Of a stretch of DNA of 30,866 nucleotides, positions 15,478 through 22,880 are shown piece after piece. The stretch lies in assembly GCA_002347705.1 (NCBI GenBank), contig DDWY01000089.1, positions 1 to 30,866 on the forward strand. Reading direction: 5' to 3'. How positions within the stretch are numbered: position 1 is the stretch's first letter; each line of letters starts with the position of its first letter. This DNA is from Anaerolineaceae bacterium UBA2274 (GTDB taxonomy: Bacteria > Chloroflexota > Anaerolineae > Anaerolineales > Anaerolineaceae). A model generated the notes under the pieces. The model was not told the DNA's origin. It did not search any database and worked only from the letters and a program-made list of their open reading frames with translations. Position numbers and translations under genes: made by a program.

Positions 15478-17672
15478 TCCTCTTCTGGTACTGCTGGAAC
15501 GTAGGGACTTTCTTCCCAGGGCATGGTACCACCGGTGCTTTGTCCATCCGAGAAGTACAAAGAAACCGCCCGCCTGAAGAGAGGGGCTGCCATTTCAGAA
15601 CCTTCGCCGGCATTCTCCAGGATCACAGCAATGGCAATGTCGGGGTAATCCGGGTTATTTTCGAAGGTATAACCCGCAAACCAGGCATGTGACTTTCCAA
15701 TCGGGTTTTCAGCAGTGCCAGTCTTGCCGGCAATATTATAAGGATAACTCTTGAATTGGAATTGCGCCGTGCCGCTCGAGTTAGCTACCACCATGACCAT
15801 GGCTTCCTGGATGGCTTCCAGGGTTGTCGGCTGGACATTTAGATCATGTACGACTATTGGCTCAAAGGAGTAGACTGGCTCCTGCCCGGTTAAGCCGATC
15901 CGCTCGATCAGCGTTGGCTGGTAAAGCGTTCCGCCATTGCCGACAGCCGCAATGAAAGCGGCAACCTGCAGCGGACTCACTTGCATGGTGCTCTGCCCAA
16001 TCGCCATTTGTACATATTCGCTGATCTCAGTTGGGGCTGGGTTGATGCTGCCAGCAAATTCCGGGATTTCGATGCCGGTCGGCTTGCCCAGTCCAAAATC
16101 TATTGCCAGGTCTGGGATTGAGGTACGATAGCCCTCATTCCACAAAGAATAGGCGATGTGCCAGAACCAGGGGTTGCAGGACCGCATCAGCCCTTCCTGC
16201 AGGGTCAACTGCCCTGAAGCTCCAAACCCACGGCTTACCGTCCAATCCTCGCCTACCCAACCTTCCAATTCTCGCCAGTAACTGTCACAATAATAGGAAG
16301 AGTCCGGTTGATAGACTCCCGTTTCAAGCGCCGCCGCCATCGTGATGACTTTGAACACTGAGCCCGGAGGGTAGACGCCCTGCGATGCCCGGTTATACAT
16401 GGGGTTCAAAGGGTTCTGAGTGATCTCGGCAATCGAATATGACGTGTAATAAGGCGCGATGAAAACATTCGGATCATAGCCTGGGTTGGAGACCATGGCA
16501 ATCACCTTGCCTGTGTCGCGCTCCATCACCACAATTGCCCCAACCATGTCGCCAAAGCTTTGCTGCAGACGGTACTGGTAAGCGCTGTTAATCGTGCTGT
16601 AGATGGATTGCGCCGGTTGGGCAGGAACACTGGCAATCTTGGTCAGCACCTGACCCTGGGGGTCTTTTACGTAGAGAGCCGCGCCGTGGGTTCCAGCAAG
16701 ATACTGCTCACCCCAGGCTTCGAGTCCGGAAGCGCCAATCTTCTCCTCACCGGTGTAGCCCAAACGCTGGTACTTTTCCAGTTCTTCAGCCGGCACAGTC
16801 AAGACAAAGCCGGTCACGTGCGGCGCGATGCCGCCGTCGTGATAAAAACGCGAGCGGAAGTCAGAAAGAGAAATCGCGTCATAACGTGAGAGCCGGTCAT
16901 AATACTGATTGGCTGTAGCCAAAGTGACATCACCAATCACAGCATACTGATAATCAGCCGTGTTTTCATATTCCGCGTAAATAGAGACTTCTGAGCGGTC
17001 AAACATTTCGGCCAGCAGCGAAACCATCTGCCCCTCACTTTCGGGGTTAATCTGACCAGGGGTGACCATCACGGTCACAGCCTCTTCGAACGAGACCAGG
17101 GGATAATTATTCGAGGCGTCCGATGAATAAATATTGCCGCGTGCAGGAACTTCAATTACCAGTTCAAGGTAATTCCCGCCAGCCAATTCCGGCAGCATCA
17201 TGCCTGCTTCCCACTGCACATGCCAGGAACCATTCTCCAGCCTAAGATTCATGATGGTATCGCGGGAGATTTCATTCATCAGTGCCGTGCTGTAGCGTAT
17301 CTCATAGCCAATCTGTGCGCTGGTGGGGTTGACCATCTTCGAGAGGATCGTGTAATCCATGCCCTGCATTGTGAGCCTGATAGCTGTGTTGCGGTGGCTC
17401 TTTTCAAAATCTTCGATTGAAACAGCATCTTTGGTCAACTGGCTGAGCCTGTCGTACATGGCCGCGTAATCTTCAGCCTTCCAGAGGTCAAAGTAGGCTT
17501 TTGCCGCCTGCTCAACATCCGGCACAGACTCAATATTGATCGCGGGTTCAGGTAACCCGGTGGTTGGGGTCAGGGTGGGAGCGGGTTCTGTGTTGCTGCT
17601 ATTATTGCAGGCTGAAAGTATTAAAGCTGCAATCAGGAACACAAAAAACATCTTGTTGAAGGATTTCATCAT
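15474..17672 (-). CDS. Lipoprotein class B penicillin-binding protein (peptidoglycan D,D-transpeptidase) with MecA-like N-terminal domain
   Basis: Cross-links peptidoglycan outside the membrane. From the ATG pair at 17672/17669 (AGGG about 7 bases before the second) the protein is about 732 residues. It starts with a short signal peptide and lipobox LSAC, so it should be lipid-anchored. An NTF2-like MecA_N domain follows at about 45-160 (AAKAYFDLWKAEDYAAMYDR), then a PBP dimer domain, then the transpeptidase. Active-site motifs are SVFK (PPGSVFKV), SCN (MRSCNPWFW) and KTGT (AGKTGTAE). The layout parallels B. subtilis PbpC, also a lipoprotein, and S. aureus MecA. It overlaps rsgA downstream and begins one base after the maf stop. 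Beta-lactam affinity cannot be predicted. Confidence 0.92.
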   Translation of the reverse strand: MMKSFNKMFFVFLIAALILSACNNSSNTEPAPTLTPTTGLPEPAINIESVPDVEQAAKAYFDLWKAEDYAAMYDRLSQLTKDAVSIEDFEKSHRNTAIRLTMQGMDYTILSKMVNPTSAQIGYEIRYSTALMNEISRDTIMNLRLENGSWHVQWEAGMMLPELAGGNYLELVIEVPARGNIYSSDASNNYPLVSFEEAVTVMVTPGQINPESEGQMVSLLAEMFDRSEVSIYAEYENTADYQYAVIGDVTLATANQYYDRLSRYDAISLSDFRSRFYHDGGIAPHVTGFVLTVPAEELEKYQRLGYTGEEKIGASGLEAWGEQYLAGTHGAALYVKDPQGQVLTKIASVPAQPAQSIYSTINSAYQYRLQQSFGDMVGAIVVMERDTGKVIAMVSNPGYDPNVFIAPYYTSYSIAEITQNPLNPMYNRASQGVYPPGSVFKVITMAAALETGVYQPDSSYYCDSYWRELEGWVGEDWTVSRGFGASGQLTLQEGLMRSCNPWFWHIAYSLWNEGYRTSIPDLAIDFGLGKPTGIEIPEFAGSINPAPTEISEYVQMAIGQSTMQVSPLQVAAFIAAVGNGGTLYQPTLIERIGLTGQEPVYSFEPIVVHDLNVQPTTLEAIQEAMVMVVANSSGTAQFQFKSYPYNIAGKTGTAENPIGKSHAWFAGYTFENNPDYPDIAIAVILENAGEGSEMAAPLFRRAVSLYFSDGQSTGGTMPWEESPYVPAVPEED

Positions 17673-17673
17673 C

Positions 17674-18336
17674 TTACCCTGTAGTTTCCTTACGGTAGAT
17701 CTGCGGATAGACTTCACACGTTATCCCATTATACCGCTGACAGGCTTGGGGCACGTCCGCCTCCAGCTTACAGCCAGCCGACTCGAGCAGCATGGCAAGA
17801 TGGCAGAGCGGAAGCCCCATCACGTTTGCGTAGCAGCCCTGTACGCCGGTGCAGGGGTGAAACTGCCTGTGCTGGATGGCATATCCGCCGGCTTTGTCGC
17901 GGTAGTCTTCGCTGGCGATATATGCCGCCAGTTCTTCTTCTGAATAATCGCGCATGAAAACATCAGTGGCACAGAGTAATTCCATCGGCTCAGCACCATT
18001 TTCGGTTCGCAAACATAAGGCAGTATAGACCTTATGCCCCCGCGCGCGCATGGCACGCAGGATCTGATAGGCTTCTGCCTCATCTGAGGGTTTGCCCACG
18101 ACCTCTCCATCCAATACCACGATAGTATCCGCGGACAGGATCCATTCACCATCAGCATGCAATACGGCAAGCCCTTTTTCCCGCGCCATCTGGCGCACAT
18201 AGCCAACCGCGTCCACATTATCGGGATGAGTCTCGTCAGCATTAGAGGAACGCTTTTCGAATGGAATCCCAAGCAAACGCAAGAGTTCATTCCTGCGCGG
18301 CGAGGTGGAAGCTAAGATCAATTTCGTTTCAGCCAT
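17674..18336 (-). CDS. maf: Maf-family nucleoside triphosphate pyrophosphatase
   Basis: Hydrolyses non-canonical or modified nucleoside triphosphates (dTTP/UTP or m7GTP-like substrates in studied members) to the monophosphate. Family signatures are LASTSPRR at residue 8, an ADE in SSNADETHP, SADTIVVLDGEVVGKPSD at about 68-85 and DKAGGYAIQ near 146. At 220 residues it is slightly longer than the typical 190-200, with an extra C-terminal tail after VMGLPL. The ATG is at 18336. The gene follows rnz by 53 bases and directly abuts the PBP gene. Maf is often encoded near cell-shape and division genes, consistent with the PBP neighbour. Confidence 0.93.
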   Translation of the reverse strand: MAETKLILASTSPRRNELLRLLGIPFEKRSSNADETHPDNVDAVGYVRQMAREKGLAVLHADGEWILSADTIVVLDGEVVGKPSDEAEAYQILRAMRARGHKVYTALCLRTENGAEPMELLCATDVFMRDYSEEELAAYIASEDYRDKAGGYAIQHRQFHPCTGVQGCYANVMGLPLCHLAMLLESAGCKLEADVPQACQRYNGITCEVYPQIYRKETTG

Positions 18337-18389
18337 ACAAGCTGGGATTCTAACATGAAAGCACGGTCAGCCTTTGAAGCCAAAAAGGC

Positions 18390-19319
18390 TCATTCCGGCT
18401 GTTCGGGCTTGCGGACTTCAAACCGGTCAAAATCATTGGCAAGATAGGTTTCGGGGAAGATCGCGCGCGCTTCTGCCAGGACTTCGTCATCCCGGTAGCG
18501 CCTTGAAACATGAGTCAAGATCAACTTTCCCACGCCACTATCGGCTGCCAGGCGAGCCACATCCGCAGCAGTTGAATGACCAAATTTCTGAGCCATTTCA
18601 ACATCTTCTTCCAGGTAGGTGGCTTCGATCACCATCATATCCGCCCCTGCCACATGCTCCCGAAGTTTATCGAGTTTGCCTACATCCCCAACAATTGCCA
18701 GGCTCACTCCCGGGCGTTCTTTGCCCAGAACATCCTCTGGCCTGATCAGCCTGCCATCAGCCAGAGTAATCGCCTGTCCCTGGATGAGGTCGCGCCGGCA
18801 AGGTCCATTGGGCACGCCCAGGGCTTCTGCTATATCTGAAAGGAAGGGACGGTGACTTTTTTCTGTGAAACGGTAGCCCAGCGAGGATGAGCCGCGATGG
18901 TCGACCGGAAAAGCATTTATATCGAAATGCTTGCTTTGAAAAATCAGACCCGGTTTAATTTCCAGCATGTTTAAGGGCATTGGCGGTTGATTACCCCGCA
19001 GTACCACGCCGTTAATCAAGTCACTGACACGGTCCATCGTATGGCGGCTGGCGTAAATGTTGACTTCCTCAATGGCCTCCCAGCGCATGAAAGTAGAAAG
19101 CATGCCTGCCAGACCGAGAATATGATCCAGGTGCCCATGGGTGAGCAGGATGTGGTTCAGCCGCTTGAAACCAACTCCGGATTTCAGGATCTGCCGCTGT
19201 GTGCCCTCACCACAATCCACCATGAAACGAAACTCGTCATGTTTTACGACGAGTGAAGACAAACCGCGTTTGATGGAGGGCGCAGATGCGGATGTGCCCA
19301 GGAAGATTAGCTCAAACAA
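18390..19319 (-). CDS. rnz: Ribonuclease Z (tRNA 3'-end endonuclease)
   Basis: Metallo-beta-lactamase-fold nuclease that removes the 3' trailer of tRNA precursors. The zinc motif THGHLDHILG sits near residue 60. The FLGTSASAPS N-terminus is typical of RNase Z. Further family segments are GDVGK near 213, EATYLEEDVEMA near 232 followed by GHST, and LTHVSRRY near 267. Length (309) matches bacterial RNase Z. The tRNA-Gln in this window lacks an encoded CCA, so trailer removal before CCA addition is needed, in keeping with an RNase Z pathway. It is preceded at 17 bases by a small membrane protein gene and is probably in one operon with it and with maf. Confidence 0.95.
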   Translation of the reverse strand: MFELIFLGTSASAPSIKRGLSSLVVKHDEFRFMVDCGEGTQRQILKSGVGFKRLNHILLTHGHLDHILGLAGMLSTFMRWEAIEEVNIYASRHTMDRVSDLINGVVLRGNQPPMPLNMLEIKPGLIFQSKHFDINAFPVDHRGSSSLGYRFTEKSHRPFLSDIAEALGVPNGPCRRDLIQGQAITLADGRLIRPEDVLGKERPGVSLAIVGDVGKLDKLREHVAGADMMVIEATYLEEDVEMAQKFGHSTAADVARLAADSGVGKLILTHVSRRYRDDEVLAEARAIFPETYLANDFDRFEVRKPEQPE

Positions 19320-19336
19320 GAGTTAAAACCTCCGGG

Positions 19337-19543
19337 TTATTTCTTGTTTTGGCTGATGCTGGTGATTTGTTTGAGAACACCGAGCGCTGTCAATCCCACT
19401 TGCAGACCTTGCTGAGCGGTGATCGGCAGGCTTTTATTTTCCGCTTCAGATTGCTCAATGAAAGTCATGGCTGCCCGATAGCCGATGAAAGCGCCAGCCA
19501 GGGTTCCAATCACAAGAGTCAGTGTTCGAATGTTTGATTTCAT
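19337..19543 (-). CDS. Small YtxH-like membrane protein of unknown function
   Basis: Sixty-eight residues with one glycine/alanine-containing hydrophobic segment near the N-terminus (LVIGTLAGAFIGYRAA) and then a polar, probably helical tail ending in Lys-Lys. This resembles the general plan of YtxH-like small proteins, but no diagnostic motif is present. ATG at 19543-19541 with AAGG nine bases upstream. It sits 5 bases after the preceding two-TM gene and 17 bases before rnz. The spacing and ribosome-binding site support a real gene. Confidence 0.7.
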   Translation of the reverse strand: MKSNIRTLTLVIGTLAGAFIGYRAAMTFIEQSEAENKSLPITAQQGLQVGLTALGVLKQITSISQNKK

Positions 19544-19548
19544 AAGTT

Positions 19549-19989
19549 TTATCCTTTTTTTGAGAACCGGTCGGTCAGACTGGTCCCAATTTGTTGAATC
19601 TTCGCATTAAATTCGCGCAGCGCCATAATTGGTTTTGTAGACGCATCGCCAGCATTACGTATAAATTGCTGTCCCTGGCTCAGATAGCCCCTGAGGGCTT
19701 TGCCCGCCTGGGGAACAAGCTCGTGTAATTTGATGACGCCAATGCTGAGCGCGATCAACAAGGCGAGTGCAATCAGCCCAAAGAGCAGCACCGGGAGCAC
19801 CAAAAGCACTGTTGCCACGCCAGCAAGATTTTCTGTGTCTGCAGCCCCAAGGCCGCCTTTGATCGCAAGCCAAACGATCAAGCCCACAACGAGCAGGCTG
19901 ATCAGGATGATCGGAAAAGAGATCGCCCAAAAGCGGTTGCTTTTGTGCGCTTTATCGATTGTTTCCCGTAATTTCGATTCGTCTGACAT
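19549..19989 (-). CDS. Two-helix membrane protein of unknown function
   Basis: I prefer the ATG at 19989-19987, preceded by GGAAGGTG, giving 146 residues; a longer frame starting at 20055 would run into the promoter region. Residues 1-20 are charged. Two hydrophobic segments follow at about 22-45 and 58-85. An amphipathic C-terminal region comes next (GYLSQGQQFIRNAGDA, LREFNAKIQQIGTSLTDRF). No family recognised. It is the first gene of the probable run leading through the YtxH-like protein and rnz to maf, pbp and rsgA. Divergent from the RNA/recX unit. Confidence 0.75.
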   Translation of the reverse strand: MSDESKLRETIDKAHKSNRFWAISFPIILISLLVVGLIVWLAIKGGLGAADTENLAGVATVLLVLPVLLFGLIALALLIALSIGVIKLHELVPQAGKALRGYLSQGQQFIRNAGDASTKPIMALREFNAKIQQIGTSLTDRFSKKG

Positions 19990-20040
19990 TGATGGCACCT
20001 TCCACTGCAATTTTAGCACGAGATTCACCCACCTTTTCAG

Positions 20041-20046
20041 ATTATA
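20041..20046 (-). promoter_or_regulatory. Candidate -10 box for the small-protein/rnz operon
   Basis: A perfect TATAAT on the minus strand (20046-20041) lies about 52 bases upstream of the preferred start codon. The matching -35 region is weak (GGTTTA at 17-base spacing), so the call is tentative. It is back to back with the plus-strand promoter at 20084-20114. Confidence 0.4.
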
Positions 20047-20083
20047 CAAACTCATCCCAAAGCTAAACCGCAGAAGGTATTTG

Positions 20084-20114
20084 TTAACAATTCGCAGTTC
20101 ATTTCAGGTATAAT
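20084..20114 (+). promoter_or_regulatory. Promoter of the candidate structured RNA
   Basis: A perfect TATAAT at 20109-20114 is preceded by TTAACA at 20084-20089 (19-base spacer, slightly long). The predicted start is near 20121, just before the first paired element of the RNA candidate. Confidence 0.6.
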
Positions 20115-20156
20115 GAAGCCAGGAAAACTATCGCACATGCGTCCGGGAGGCCATTT

Positions 20157-20186
20157 ATGTTTATTGTGCCTCCGATTGTGGCTTAG
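20157..20186 (+). other. Possible 9-codon leader peptide
   Basis: ATG at 20157 encodes MFIVPPIVA and stops at TAG. A strong Shine-Dalgarno GGGAGG (20145-20150) sits at ideal spacing. The same GGAGGC can pair with GCCTCC at 20168-20173 inside the ORF, so translation and folding would compete. Chance occurrence cannot be excluded. Confidence 0.3.
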
Positions 20187-20448
20187 AATTGCTGCGCGAT
20201 TTACTAGATAGGAAAGCGTCAGCGTTAAAAACTGACTTATGTATTGGAAAAAATGAGTTTTTGGAGCAGTCGAGTGAAAAATCCATTATTCCTGTTGCAA
20301 CCTGACTTTCTGGTGGGTCAACAGCGAGATTCTCTACCTGAAGAGGAACAAAAGGATTAATCGTTTCTGACTGTCAGCTTGCCAATACATAATAAAAGTT
20401 GCTCGAGTTCGTCTTGAGATTTCAGCTTATCGAGTGAGTCCGGTGTTC

Positions 20449-20477
20449 AACAGCCATGGTCATGGACCATGGCTGTT
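20449..20477 (+). terminator. Hairpin at the end of the RNA unit, terminator-like
   Basis: AACAGCCATGGTC pairs perfectly with GACCATGGCTGTT (13 bp) around a three-base loop and is followed by TGTT. The T tract is short, so readthrough into recX, whose ATG lies 9 bases after the stem, is likely to be partial. Confidence 0.65.
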
Positions 20478-20485
20478 TGTTACGG

Positions 20486-21151
20486 ATGAAAAAGACGATT
20501 ACTGAAATCAGCGCGCAAAAGCGCAATCGCAGGCGGGTGAACATTAGCCTGGATGGGTCCTATGCATTTTCATTGGACCGATTGACGGCTGCCTGGCTGC
20601 AAGTTGGGCGGGAACTTAGTGAAGCCGAAATTAAAAAACTCCAAACAAACGACGAAGTGGAAGTTGGCTTCAACCAGGCTCTCAATTTGTTAAGTTACAG
20701 AAGCCGCTCGACGGCAGAAATGACCCGCTACCTCGAAGGCAAGGGCTACGCCCCTGGCACCTTGAAGATTGTGCTGGAGCGCCTCGAAGAAGAAGGTCTT
20801 CTCAATGACGATCGCTTTGCCAAAGAATGGGTGGAAAACCGCAATACCTTTCGCCCAAGAAGCCAAAGCCAACTAAGAGCGGAGCTGCGTTTTAAGGGTT
20901 TGGCTGAGAGTTCCATTGAATCAGCCCTGGAGGAATCCGAGGTGGACGATGCCGCCCTCGCAATGGCAGCAGCCCGCAAGCAGTCCCATCGCTATCTTTC
21001 TTCCGATTACGAGATTTATCGAAAAAAACTTGGAAACGCGCTTTTGCGGCGCGGTTTCAGTTATGCCACGGTCAATGAAACCTTACGCACTCTTTGGAAT
21101 GAGATGCAGCACACCGAGACCGTGGAACCAAATAAACTATGGAGCAATTGA
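20486..21151 (+). CDS. recX: Regulatory protein RecX
   Basis: RecX modulates RecA filaments in recombination and the SOS response. The product is 221 residues from the ATG at 20486; an earlier in-frame ATG at 20456 lies inside the terminator-like hairpin and is unlikely. Three-helix RecX repeats are visible: ALNLLSYRSRSTAEMTRYLEGKGY, broken here as ALNLLSYRSRS and EMTRYLEGKGY, near residue 65-90; then LERLEEEGLLNDDRFAKEWV, whose core GLLNDDRFA is diagnostic; then LRAELRFKGL near 135 and a weaker C-terminal repeat. No good ribosome-binding site precedes the start, so expression may be low. RecA is not in the window. It is followed by rny after 4 bases. Confidence 0.92.
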   Translation: MKKTITEISAQKRNRRRVNISLDGSYAFSLDRLTAAWLQVGRELSEAEIKKLQTNDEVEVGFNQALNLLSYRSRSTAEMTRYLEGKGYAPGTLKIVLERLEEEGLLNDDRFAKEWVENRNTFRPRSQSQLRAELRFKGLAESSIESALEESEVDDAALAMAAARKQSHRYLSSDYEIYRKKLGNALLRRGFSYATVNETLRTLWNEMQHTETVEPNKLWSN

Positions 21152-21155
21152 CACA

Positions 21156-22709
21156 ATGAAAACCTTATTTCAACCAGGCTTAGGTCCTAACCTGCTCTTT
21201 CTGTGGGTTGGACTCGCCGTTATCTTGGGTGTCCTGATCGGATACCTGATTTTCTCAGCCATCCGCAAAAACCAGGATGAAAAACTTAAAAGAACCGCGG
21301 AATATATTATCGACCAGGCAAAGGAAGTTGCCAAAAACACGGAGCTGGAAGCCAAAGACACCGCCCTGAAAATCACCTTGCAGGCGGAGAATGAGATCCA
21401 GCGCAAGCGCAGCGAACTCAATAAGGAAGATGACCGCCTTGTGAAGCGCCGCGAAGAACTTGATAATCGTTTCGACCAGATGCAGCAGCGTGAGTCTGCT
21501 CTCAACAAACGCCAGAGTGCCGTTGATAAGCGCGCCAATGAGATTGAAGCTCTCTACACTGAACAGTATGCAGAGCTGCAGCGCGTTTCTGAGATGACCA
21601 GTGATGAAGCCCGCGCCCTCTTGCTTGAAGAAGTTGAAAAGGAAGCCCGCGGAGACATGGCGCGCATCATCCGCCAACATGAGATCGAAGCCACCGAAAC
21701 CGGCTTGGAAAAAGCCCGCGAGCTGATCGCCGATGCCATTCAGCGTGTCGCTTCCGACAGGGTTGCTGAAGTGACCACTTCCCTGGTTTCTCTTCCCAAC
21801 GAGGAAATGAAGGGCCGCATTGTTGGACGCAACGGTCGCAACATCCGGGCTTTCGAACAGGCAACCGGCGTGGACGTTATCGTGGATGACACCCCCGAAG
21901 CTGTGACTGTCTCATGTTTTGATTCTGTCCGCCGTGAAATCGCCCGCCGTACCCTGACACGTCTCGTGACGGATGGCCGCATCCACCCGGCCTACATTGA
22001 GAAGATACTTGAAGAAGAACGCAAAGCGATGGACGAGGATATCCTCAAAGCTGGCAAAGAAGCGGTCTATGAAGCCGGTATACACGGTCTGCACCCTGAA
22101 ATCGTCAAGAAACTGGGGCGTCTGAAGTACCGCACATCCTACGGTCAAAATCAGCTTGCCCACGCCGTGGAAACCTCCAAGATCGCCAGTGTTTTGGCGG
22201 CTGAGCTCGGCGCGAATGTGGAAGTTGCCAAGCTCGGCGCGCTTTTGCACGACCTTGGCAAAGCCATGGACCACAACACCGAAGGCACCCACGCCCAGAT
22301 CGGCGCGGAATTTGCCAAACGCCACGGCGTCAGCGCGGCAGTCTGCAACGCCATCGCCGCGCACCACCACGAAGTGGAACAGGTCTCGATTGAAGCTATC
22401 CTGGTGGAAGCCGCGGACGCCATCTCCGGCGCGCGCCCAGGTGCCCGCCGCGAGGACCTTGAGCAGTACATCAAGCGCCTGAAAGCCCTTGAGAACATCG
22501 CCAACTCCCATAAGGGTGTTGAGCAGAGCTACGCCATCCAGGCTGGTCGGGAAGTGCGCATCATCGTCAAGCCTGAAGAGATTGACGACCTCGAAGCGCA
22601 CCGCATCGCCAAAGACATCGCCACCGAGATCGAGGAAACCATGCAGTACCCCGGTCAGATCCAGGTGACCGTCATCCGTGAAACCCGCTCGGTCAGTTAC
22701 GCGAAGTAA
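21156..22709 (+). CDS. rny: Ribonuclease Y
   Basis: Membrane-anchored endoribonuclease that starts mRNA decay. The start ATG at 21156 (GGAG 11 bases upstream) gives 517 residues, matching the family. An N-terminal transmembrane helix lies at about 10-32 (LLFLWVGLAVILGVLIGYLI). A long charged coiled coil follows to about 200. A KH domain has GRIVGRNGRNIRAFE near 220. The HD domain contains HAVETSKIASVLA and LLHDLGKAMDHN near 330-370, and later AIAAHHHEVE. The C-terminus ETRSVSYAK is also characteristic. It is co-transcribed with recX and closed by a strong terminator. A reading frame beginning upstream inside recX is not the true start. Confidence 0.97.
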   Translation: MKTLFQPGLGPNLLFLWVGLAVILGVLIGYLIFSAIRKNQDEKLKRTAEYIIDQAKEVAKNTELEAKDTALKITLQAENEIQRKRSELNKEDDRLVKRREELDNRFDQMQQRESALNKRQSAVDKRANEIEALYTEQYAELQRVSEMTSDEARALLLEEVEKEARGDMARIIRQHEIEATETGLEKARELIADAIQRVASDRVAEVTTSLVSLPNEEMKGRIVGRNGRNIRAFEQATGVDVIVDDTPEAVTVSCFDSVRREIARRTLTRLVTDGRIHPAYIEKILEEERKAMDEDILKAGKEAVYEAGIHGLHPEIVKKLGRLKYRTSYGQNQLAHAVETSKIASVLAAELGANVEVAKLGALLHDLGKAMDHNTEGTHAQIGAEFAKRHGVSAAVCNAIAAHHHEVEQVSIEAILVEAADAISGARPGARREDLEQYIKRLKALENIANSHKGVEQSYAIQAGREVRIIVKPEEIDDLEAHRIAKDIATEIEETMQYPGQIQVTVIRETRSVSYAK

Positions 22710-22730
22710 ACCAACAAATTAGTAAATGAA

Positions 22731-22762
22731 GAGAAGCTGCCAGGTTTGGCAGCTTCTTTGTT
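22731..22762 (+). terminator. Rho-independent terminator of recX-rny
   Basis: GAAGCTGCCA pairs with TGGCAGCTTC around GGTT, and the stem is followed by TTTGTT. It starts about 20 bases after the rny stop. Confidence 0.9.
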
Positions 22763-22778
22763 ATGGTGAAAATGCACC

Positions 22779-22880
22779 TTGTAGGGTTGATGCCTGCGTC
22801 AACCTAAGAAACCTCCTTGTAGGGTCGATGCCTGCGTCGACCGGATAGACCTCCGTGTAGGGTTGATGGCTGCATCAACC
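22779..22880. repeat. Three tandem copies of a 38-bp palindromic repeat (repeat F)
   Basis: Units start at 22779, 22817 and 22855. Each has a 26-bp core TGTAGGGTYGATGCCTGCGT plus the reverse arm, separated by 12-bp spacers that end in ACCTCC. Each core forms a hairpin GGTTGATG/CRTCAACC. Copy 2 changes both arms (GGTCGA with TCGACC), keeping the pairing. Confidence 0.85.

Larger units (their letters stand above)
20121..20477 (+). ncRNA. Candidate structured RNA of about 355 nt, family not recognised
   Basis: No protein gene of normal size fits between the promoter at 20109 and recX. Pairings seen directly: CTATC (20128-20132) with GATAG (20206-20210) encloses a domain containing GGAGGC/GCCTCC. 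GTCAG/CTGAC forms a hairpin at 20218-20236. TTATGTATTGG (20237-20247) pairs perfectly with CCAATACATAA (20382-20392) over 11 bp. CTGTTG/CAACAG pairs at 20292-20324. CTCGAG pairs with CTTGAG around TTCGT at 20403-20419. The unit ends in a perfect 13-bp hairpin. I looked for tmRNA, RNase P, 6S and SRP RNA signatures and found none convincing. It could instead be a long regulatory leader of recX. Confidence 0.5.

Noticed and set aside
20121..20477. tmRNA, RNase P or 6S RNA as the identity of the structured region
   Set aside because: No tRNA-like ends or tag ORF ending in LAA, no GAGGAAAGTCC core, and too long and branched for a 6S-like rod. Short resemblances such as ATAGGAAAGC and CAGCTTATCG are not enough.
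20456..20485. Earlier in-frame ATG extending recX by 10 residues
   Set aside because: It lies within the perfect hairpin at 20449-20477 and has no ribosome-binding site; family alignment favours the ATG at 20486.
22779..22880. Mini CRISPR array
   Set aside because: Only three repeats, spacers of 12 bp that resemble one another, and no cas genes; these are tandem palindromes.
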